Of a stretch of DNA of 64,000 nt, positions 34,343 through 44,500 are shown piece after piece (positions within the stretch are counted from its first letter, which is position 1; each line of letters starts with the position of its first letter). A model generated the notes under the pieces. That model worked only from the letters and a program-made list of their open reading frames with translations. It ran no database searches and had not been told where the DNA came from. This DNA comes from Apostichopus japonicus (Eukaryota; Echinodermata; Holothuroidea; Aspidochirotida; Stichopodidae). Position numbers and translations under genes: made by a program. The stretch is taken from contig NC_092576.1 in the NCBI RefSeq assembly GCF_037975245.1, positions 41,065,611 to 41,129,610 on the forward strand, read 5' to 3'.

Positions 34343-37300
34343 GTTTGTTAGTGATTAGTATTTTGTTTCAAATATTTTTGAGTAACCTCCAATATGGTTT
34401 CTGTTTGCTCTACCGAGTTAACAGACAGTACTTGTACTGTGAATGTTATCGTAAGCAAGTAGTATGATTTTGAGCTTTCAATACATTTATTTAAGTCAAA
34501 ACCAGTAACATTGTAAACATTCAAAAAGTAAAAATATAGATTAGACTTAATAGCAACCCAAAAGAGGCAGGTGAGTTTATAAGAATGAGCCATATCTTAC
34601 ACATGCACAAGAGATAAAATATCAATAAGGGGAAAACAAAAACAATTATTAATTGAATAAACATAATGTAAATATAAAGGCGAATAAGGAACATTCATAG
34701 TATTGATATCGAAATATCATTACATTAAAACATAGTAAAATGTTTGCATTATAGCGAAGAACTCGATCGTAGAAGTAGGGAAAAATTACAATTGCTGGTA
34801 ATTACTTTTGATCTTTATTTTCCACCATAGCAATATTTGCAAGCGACAACAGACGTAATAAAAATATCACATTTTTAACAATTAGGGGTTAGTCATATAT
34901 GTTTGTGAATAATTTGTTAACTTTTGGTTGTGAATTGGTTGGTTTGAACATATCTTAACCTGACTTGAGGATTGGTAGACGTAGTCTTATAATGCTCACC
35001 ATTTCATATGAAACAGATTGAACCAGAAAAAAATGCATCAATATTTCTTATAAGAAAGCAAGAAATAAACAAACATATTGGAGATAGAAGAGTGTGTTTT
35101 TATTGGAAACTTATCTTTTCAAGAACTCATGTCATTATTGTATGTATATATTGAAAGTGTTAGTAAATAGTAAAATGTATATACTAGATTTTAAACAGCA
35201 CCGCACGTTGCGACTTATCACATTTGCTGTACAAGTTGATGGTAAGATGCAGAGACTTGTCAGTAGGAACGTATTTCAATACACATTATAAACATCAATT
35301 TTGGCTGAATAGACACAATGATGGAGATAATAAAATTGGAGAAATTTTACATTCTTATAACTAATTTCTCCATTTCTGACTTATGTGTGCAGATATCAAG
35401 TAGGGAATGTGATGATAGTCTGGACTTGTAATAGGTCACGCTACAACTTCAGTCTGTGCAAGGTAAATAAATGATTGCAACATATCAGTCAATATAATGT
35501 TATCTTCAATGACCTTTTTAAGTATTCATTCAACGGACAATACGTATATATTTAATTACTCAATATCTTTCATGTTTCATTAATAATGTCCACTGCACAG
35601 ACGTTAAAGGCATACAAGTAATGTAGTGTGTTTCACATTCATTCATAATGAAGTTAATATTTCTATGTTCCCCTAAACAAAATTATCCGTTTTTTTATTG
35701 AATTGTTTAAACTTACGTTTTGATTTTATTTTTGGAGTATGATTTTATTTTTTATTTTGCCTGTTGAGTGCAAATAATGTCAAAGGTTGGCAAAGGGAGG
35801 TGGGCGTGGGCAAATTCAATCCCCTCCTCTGATTAAGGTAGGAACATGAACCTTAATATAAGATCCAGGTGCAAATGAATGCGTTTATTAATATTCTATT
35901 GTGGAAGGTATTCTCACCGTTAAAAGTTAGTAAATCTAATGAAGCATTTGAAGGCATCATTAGGCCATGAATTAGGCCTATAAATAGCACTAAACACAAC
36001 ATATGTTAAACACTAAACCATTTTCATTTCTGGAATTCATTTTTACAGCCAAAATGTAGCAAATTGGACTCGAGTCATTTCATGATTTAAGTCAACATAC
36101 GACGTTAACGAAGAAATTTTTGTAGAGTTACTATTTGGTAAAGTATGATACAGTGGAATTCAGGAGGCTGAAGGAAATCGACTACATCAGTGATGGGTGA
36201 AAGGTGAAACTCGCAAGAGTTCATATGGTATATAAATAATCATACATGTGCTTAAAAGAACTATTCCTTTGTAGTGCGGTTTATAAACCATGGGAAATGG
36301 GGACGGGAATGTGCAACCCAAAACACTGGATCAGCGCCGGGTATCATAACATATCATATATTAGCTGTCCATAAAAAAAACACCCACGCAGAACACCCAA
36401 TTATGTTAATTTCTGTAATTTATACTACAAAAGGCAACTGCTAATTCATTTTGCGCCTGGCTCAAGACTACTCTTATTGCCAATCGGCTCCTCGCGAATT
36501 TTGCCACTCTCATGTGGATTTCTTATTCTGATTCTCATTGCACAGTTGGTTTGCCTAGTAGGAGTAGAATGATATCGCTATATATTTACCTATTGTGAAT
36601 CACACGACCTAAACAAATTACACACCTGTGCGAAAAGCTAACAACAAGTGAATAAATGTTATTATGTGAATGTATGATCACAACTACCTGAAACCAAATC
36701 CAACCTCAAGGAATTATATAAGTAGCTTTTCGAGAAACTTTAGAACACATGACAATATGACTTCATTTATTTGAAATAATTAAATAATATTTCTATCTTG
36801 CTTGGATATTGTGAAACATTGTGGAAAATATATCTTTTAATTTTTTTTATAAAATAATTAAGATATATATCGCTTTAAACTACTTTATCTTTATTCCAAG
36901 TCTGTATGTAGAGTTCAAATAGCGTGATGTAAATCGCCTTAATCTAGTTTATCTTTATCACTGGGTGTTTGTTTATTGATGAACAATCAAGCCACTCCAC
37001 ATATCAGGTCACGTCAGCATGAACGATATACATGCTATATAGTCTCTACAGGCGATTGTACAGATATGATTAATAAATGCCCTTTGTACCTCAAGAGTAT
37101 ACTCCTTTCTGTTTCAGAAAGGGCCAACCAACCTAGTAGAATACGTCTGTTGTCGAATGAATACAGCTGTGATGGAAAAATCAGTTACAATCAAACTATA
37201 TATTCTAATGTAAATAAGTACTATCGGTTTCGAAATAATGAAAAGCAATTATTAAGAATATTTTTCTAAGGTTTTTACATCTTTGTAGAGCACAGAGGTG

Positions 37301-38055
37301 TTTACTAAAAAATTGACCCTCCAAATTCCACTCACAGTTGAAACTAGTGTTTTATAAAGGGTGTTTCTGAGCTAGACAATTTCGAAATTTAATGTTTAGT
37401 TTCATTTAGAAAATATACTACTTAGTGACCAACAGGACAACAGTGAATAACATAAAGTGTAACTTCAGTACGTAGAAAAGTTAACAGAGAATACGTGTTT
37501 ATCTTGTAAAACTATACCAATGCTGCATGTACATGAAGGAAGGTAGTAAGCATCAAAAGAGAGCCATATGCCCAACAAACACACATCTTTTACGGGTGCA
37601 CTCCCCTTCCCCTGTCATACAACAGCCACTTAGTTCCTTGTGTCATAAGTGTTTGTGTCAGCTAATTTAAATTAAAAAGGAAATAATTTTTCGGTGTTAA
37701 TCCGTGAAATGGAACGCAGATAGCGTTGGGCGTTGATCCAAGGACAATGTCATCCAAATTAACGTTTCATATACTTTAAAATTTTCAGCTTACTAAGTTA
37801 GTCGACATACACACTTTGCAAATTCACGACGACAGACACTTGTGTCATCATATTGCCCATATCAAACGTTCTAGAAAACGAAAATGGCAAGCCAAAGTTG
37901 ATGATGAACCGAATTCCTTCATTCCTCGAAAACACGGAAGGCCGCAACCTATCGAAGAAGTCAATGACAATAATGTATTAGCTGATTTATACTCAGCTAC
38001 AACTGTACTGAAGACAACAATAAATAGTTGCCTTCAGAGAATATGTTCATGTTGA
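34021..38055 (+). CDS. gene C: signal peptide + single Cys-rich Ig-like domain protein
   Basis: Exon 1 (34021-34342) has a signal peptide (MSAAKVLIFLLSTFVLHH, cleavage near WANS) and one Ig-like V domain with ETCC, the core INWKF, a D-E strand LCISNVSL and LHEGVYQCMC; its donor is phase 1. Two downstream pieces fit in phase. One is 37118-37209 (after CTGTTTCAG, phase 1 to 0, with NEYSCDG and a NQT glycosylation site). The other is a terminal exon 37789-38055 (after ATTTTCAG, phase 0, with a basic patch KRSRKRKW) with AATAAA signals within 30 nt of its stop. If joined, the product is about 226 residues with no transmembrane helix, so secreted. Exon 1 is solid because gene D encodes a clear paralogue; the two later exons rest on phase and composition only. 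An in-frame ATG at 33967 is a less likely start. Confidence 0.55.
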
Positions 38056-38453
38056 CCTAACATTTACAAAAATAAATAAAAAGAGAGAATATTCGCTGAT
38101 AAAATCTCATAGGAAAGTCAAAGGGTCATTCCATACTTCATCTTGTTTACTTTAAATCTAACTTATGATAACATCCATTTTCGAGATGCAATAAGAAGGA
38201 GAAGACGAATTTACAGCAGTGAAATTTTAAAACTCCCGTTAATGTCAACTTATGTGACTCCACATAACCTTTGATCTGCACCATTGACAATTGATCTAAC
38301 ATACATGCATATACACATATGAATAGTACGTTTCTGATTTAACCAGAAGTAGCTGTATGAGCTTAGTTATCAGTTTATTGTACAAATGTAGCTCAATTTG
38401 AACTTACAATTACTCCGAAATAATCCCGAAAATCTAACGAAAAAAACACTTAC

Positions 38454-38501
38454 CATTTTTTTGTATTCCTGTTCGGTCATGCGGGACGAACCGATGTTTT
38501 T
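38454..38501 (-). CDS. probable short downstream exon of gene B
   Basis: 48 nt with strong signals (TTTGCTTTTCACAG and ATG|GTAAGTG), phase 0-0, encoding KNIGSSRMTEQEYKKM. It follows 38641-38745 in phase. The terminal exon was not found; gene C converges from the left and ends at 38055. Confidence 0.5.
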
Positions 38502-41500
38502 CTGTGAAAAGCAAATATGCACACAATTTATATTACGATAATTCGAATAAGTAGCACGTCTGATTCTTATTGGAAGTATAACACGGATATTTGTGAATCA
38601 ATTTAATCTTATAATCTTATTGTAATAAGAGCACTTTTACCTCATCGTATGTATGTAAATGTGTCATTCCCAATTCATAGAAACCACAAGAAGATTTGAG
38701 TGAGGTTAGTTTTGACTCCAAGGCTATCCAAAGTCCTTTAAGCCACTGAAATATCACTCTAAAGACAACAGCCAGAAGGTGGTTGAAATATGGTACATAA
38801 AGTATCATATCAGGTTTCAACTATTTACACTGATAGATAAAAATTAATAAATACAGCTTGTATCTATTCAGACTCTTACCACCCAATAGCCGGAGTTTAA
38901 ATCTAGATCAAATCGTATTGACGACGGAAACCAACATACTGTAAGGAAAGCGAAAACAAAGACAAGCATGTTACAAGATTTAATCATCACATGTGCGTTT
39001 CCGAAATCATGTATCATTCTAAGCGTTAGGAAAAGCGCGTTGGAAATCTGCTTAAAGCAAGGTCTTCAGTTGGTTTTGATAAATGTCCTGTTTGTACTAA
39101 ACTTAAATATCAAAAGAGCTCTGTAGATTACCAAGCAAAGCTTCAATCAAAATAGTCGAGTAAAGATAAAAGGAGAATTTGTTTTAACTTACTGTGTTTG
39201 CTATGCCACAACAAAAGGACGACAAAATGTTGAGGACTGAAGTTCTAAAATTAATTACTCAAAATTCCTTGATGTGGACACATCATGGCAAGTGACTAAC
39301 TGTAATTAAATCTAATATCTACAAAATGATCAATGCTCGTAAAGTTGTCAAAGTTGATAACCGACCTCAAGAAGTTACTTTAACAAGAAAATCGGTTGGA
39401 TGATCTGTTAATATGTTTCAAAGTAAATAGAGAATTCTATATTTAAGATATAGTAATAAATTTAATGGTATGAAATAGTTCAAATATCATTGAGTTAATC
39501 CATTATCAAGATCTCCAGAGAAACTTCTGTTATAAAGCAGTTCAAATGAGAAAGGAAATGTTTTTCAAGAAAGTGATAAGCCACTTGTCGTCAGTCGCGA
39601 GTACTCGTTTGCTCGTTACAATATATAAAAACCCCTAAATGATACAAAAGGATACAAAAATATGCCTTCTTATCAAATTGCGGTCCCCTAATTGGATAGT
39701 TGCAATTTGTTTGCACCTATTATTACTATGTTTCAAAATGGTAAAAATCATGCCTTTGACATTTTTGGCGCTCAGCTGTCTTAGAACAGGTTTTGCATCG
39801 ACCTTGTAAGGTAATAAGCTGTAAAGGAATCTGAAATTAAGAAAACGGGATAACTTGGTTTTAGAAGTGTCACGATTTGAATTAATATCATCATGTCATT
39901 TACATAGGTGCAGGTGTCACAATTTTCCTTACAAAAATTCAAGGATATAAACTTTTCATTTAGAAAATTTTGTTTACAGACGACGTTAGTTGATATCATC
40001 CTATTGGTTACAAACCTATACCATAAACTCCTCAGTAATGTGTTATCTAAGTGAAATTTAAAGAATCCGATAGCATCTAGTCAATGGACAGATGACAGAC
40101 GAAGTTCGTGGGAAATCTTTATCCTTCATGAATTGTTGACGCTTAAACTCAGTCTTAAACATATATAACTATAAACATGATTATTGCATTCTCTGAGTAA
40201 ACAAATGTGTTATTTTCATGAATTGCTTACGCTAAAACTCAGTCTTAAACATATATAACTATAAACATGATTATTGCATTCTCTGAGTAAACAAATGTGT
40301 TATTTTCATGATATCAAATAATGTTGTAAAGCAAAATTAAATATTAAACATGTTAGCGTTACTGATATACTGTTTTCATACCTGCTTTCTTTAATATTCC
40401 TGCAATGAGAGATATATTTAAAGATGTCTTCCAGAATCTCGTGACTAAACTCCATTTCTTTGTGCTCGAAGGATAATTGGCTGACGTCACATAGTTCTGG
40501 CACGAATACTTCAGAGTTCAAAACGATCGCATTGTTTTCGGTGTCAACTCGTTTGAAAGATTCGATGAGAATAACTTTCGGAATTGTAATCTGTATAACA
40601 AGAAAAACAAAATCCTTTAAGATTGATTTTTATACACCTTACAAAATGAAAACACCGCGAAACTTTCTTGATAAATACGTACTAAAACACTTACGTTACT
40701 ATTGTGCTTTACACAGATAGATACCGAATGATGGCTAAGTGAAGTATCTTAATATACCAAACAAATTATTTAAATGAGTGTTGTCTATGGCAAAATCATT
40801 GACAGTCTAATAATTTTGCATCATATTAAAGAATAAACGTCTTAAAAGAGTAATAATTAATCATATAAACTACAAAACTGTGGTTTTACCTGTCTACTTG
40901 CAGCTAGTTCCAGTATCGTGATGACCGATCTCTGAATTATTTTGTTGTCCTGATCTCTTATTTGCAGAGTTCCTGAGCAAACTTCTCGTAGGTTTTCTAC
41001 AATTTTGTCAACATTTCCAACCTGTTCGAGAATGCATAGAATCGGAAGGGCTTCGATACCCTCCTGGCTTATCTTCAGATGGTCTAGAATATGTTTCGCT
41101 GCAGTTGGTTTAATACCGCATGCAAATCTAACAACGTACTGAAGCTGAATTGGATCCAAATCTTCCAGTATCTCTAACCCATCTTCTTCAAGTTCGTCGT
41201 CTAATGTAACTTTATCCAAGACACTAGCAAGGTGATGGGCTGCATACCACTCACAAAACAGGCTGTGATAAAAACTAATCTTTGAAACGATCTTTACGTG
41301 CTCTGAAGCTTCAATGCCTGGTTGATTGGACATCACAAGGGTTTCTTCTTCTCGTAATATCCCAATAGTTAAGTATTGGTCAAGGAAATCTTTTCCTAGC
41401 TTTTGAACTAAGTCTTCTTTGTCCATGTCAGGATTAAACGAATGACCGTTGAGCTTTGAAAAGCATAACTCGTCAAGCTGTTGATGATTGTTTTCATTTA

Positions 41501-44500
41501 TCTCAAATTTCTCAACGTTCTCATCTTTGAACTTTGATTTCATGTGACTGTGAAGGCACGTGATCATATAACGAAAAAAGCTTGTCATTGAAGTACAGTT
41601 CTTAAAGGCGTCACTCTGTAAACTAAGATGAGCGTACATGACAAAAAATAGTGGAACCACGCAGAGCTCTTTAAGAACAGGATTTTCTTCTAGCCATTCC
41701 TTGATTGGATTTTCGAAGGACTTGTAGCCGTTGATCGTCACAACCTTTTGCAAATATTCTACCTGCGCTTCGGATTTGAATCCTGTGAGCCTAAGATGAT
41801 TAGTCTGCGCTGCGTATTCCTTGGGAAGCCGTGACGATCTTGTTGTTAACAAAACTTTACAATCAGGGAACATTTTTCGTTGAAGAATATTGAATATGTC
41901 CGAGTTCTCCACCTCCTTTTCTGGGTATTCGTCAAAACCATCCAATATGATCATCAAAGAAGGACATTTATCGATGAAACTCTTAATTTCCTCGATAGTG
42001 AATTGAGAATTTGTGGGCAAAATAAACCTCTTGATTGCTTCATAGATTGATGAAACGCCTTTCAATTGTCTTAGTCTGATTAAAAGAAATATGTCTATGG
42101 AGCACAGAGATGATCCTGGAACTTCATGGCACCATTCATAAGCAAGTTGTAGAGCTAGAGTTGACTTACCGTACCCTGGTTCAGCCTCAATTATCCAGCG
42201 ATTACCTCTCAGCTGTGGATGCGTGAACAAATTTTTATAGGAATCAAAGCGTTCCCATTTTTGCTTCATTGCTTGGCCCTTTAATAAGTATTCAATGCCA
42301 CCTTCAACATACAATTCGTGCACGGTGCAGCGATCTTGCATGAACGGTATTGGTTTGATTCCGCTGTAGAGATTTTCGTAGTTTAATTTTAGCTGTGTGA
42401 TGAAGGTTTCCAGTGCATCAGATTCTGAGGAAAAATAACAACCAAATAAATACAATAAAGGACTTATGTCATGGTGATTACCGGAGAATTTGCATAAATT
42501 AGTTTCAACAACTTTATTGAATATGTAATTTAAGATACCGTGTTAGAAAAGGTAGCTCTTATTATTACGGTTCGTTATATAAAAAGTTAATTGAAACTTT
42601 TGGTAGCATAATTTGGCGTTATACGAGTGATGATCACAACTTTACCTGCATTCTGTACCATTGGCACGTTCTGTGGAAAGATAAAAAATGGAAATCATAA
42701 AATGAAATATGGAATGTGAAATATTCTGCAGAGTTTGCAGTACCATCTTCTTGAGTCTAGCAATAAAATTCGTTAACTATTTGATGATGCAGTTAAAGTT
42801 CTTGCTAAGCTCTCCTCAACGTGTAATATATGATCATAAGTTACATATCTTTTGGATCTGTTTCACAATTAAAGTTGAATAATCTTCCATACTCAGCATA
42901 ATAAATATGTATACCTTAGGAACATTTCTTCAATGTTGTGGTAAAGCTAAACTTGCTTAATACGCTTGAACAACTTCTTTTTAATCTGCAATGATTGATG
43001 CTTAAAACATAACCGATGCGAAGATTTGATGAACTTAAGTTACCTCTTCAATGTTTGCTGTGGATACCTGTGGATCTCTCGTCTTTCGATAACCTTCCAG
43101 GAGCAACGAAGAAAAAAAACTTGATACATTTCTATTTATAAATAAAATATACATTCCAAGAAGGTTCGTTCATATACAAAAAGATAGTACATTTCTGTGC
43201 ACCTGTTCGTTAGTAGAGATAAGAAAGAAGGTACTGTAAGGTAATAAATAACATAAAATATACATAAGTTAAACAGTTTATTAAAAGAAGGATTGCTGTT
43301 TAATTGCAGAATGCATTCCCTAGTCATTATTATAAGTTCTTTGCTCCACAAATTGGTTACAATACGTATTCATTATTTCTTTGCTGGGGTGTAAGTCAAA
43401 CTTATATAAGTTAAGTAATGAGACCTTATTTTCTTTTCGATAGCACGAGTGAAAAGGAAGGAAGCAAAAAGAAAACAACAAGACATGAAAGTGTAGAAAA
43501 TCTTGTATAGAAATCAAGAAAGCAGCGTGAGAAAATATTAACAAATTCTGAAAGAACAATTTGTAATTAGTGAATCATTTGTCTGTTGTGAGAACAAAAA
43601 AAAAACAATACCTAAGTAGATGCAACAAGCTCCCATTAGTATACCAACCGCGACGACGAGGATAATGATGAAAACAAAAGTATATTGATTGTTGATTGTA
43701 GGTGGAAGACTACCGTCTGTGTTGACGATTTTGTTAGTTGTCTGTGGTTCTACTGTGTAGAGAATATATGTAGACAGTATATACAGTACATACCATATGA
43801 TGGGAAATGCTTACCCTAATGATATAAATTAGTCAAAATCGAAAATATAATATTGAACATTGAATTTCGTACAACTGTATCTTTATTATTAAAATGAAAT
43901 TGATATGAACTTGTGTAATTTGGAGTCTGGGAATGAACACTTAAATCAATGGGTATTCATGGTAGGAAGGCAGCAGGCATGAAGATAAAATAGATGTAAT
44001 AAACCATAACATAAATTGTAGACATTTTAATATTGAGCATAATTTATGATCTGATTCATGTTAATGGATGTTGAACTAACCTATTCCTTGAAATAATAAT
44101 TCAGCTTTGGAGGTAAGTTGAAAAAGTTTTGCATTTGTTCCTACAGCTCTGCATTCGACAGTTAGTCTGTCATTTGACGTGTCTTTGACAGTGAACTCTG
44201 TCGTAAGGATTATGTCAAATGTGCCGTCAATGGATTTTGTTTTCAGCTGCTTTTGTCCATGGAATGTAATCATCTGTGCAGAGTCGTCGTGGTACACTCT
44301 CCACTCTAAGTCTACCTCTGGCCGTATGCCCTTCACGGCGCACCTTAATATTTCGTTATAGTTTACATCTAGTACACAATAGCGATCCTGAGTACACCCA
44401 TCAATGATGGGATAGTTTGGGATTGGATTTTCTGCAGGAAAGGAAACAAATATGATTGAATTGCTACTCGAGTATTGATATATAACTACGATTGACTGAT

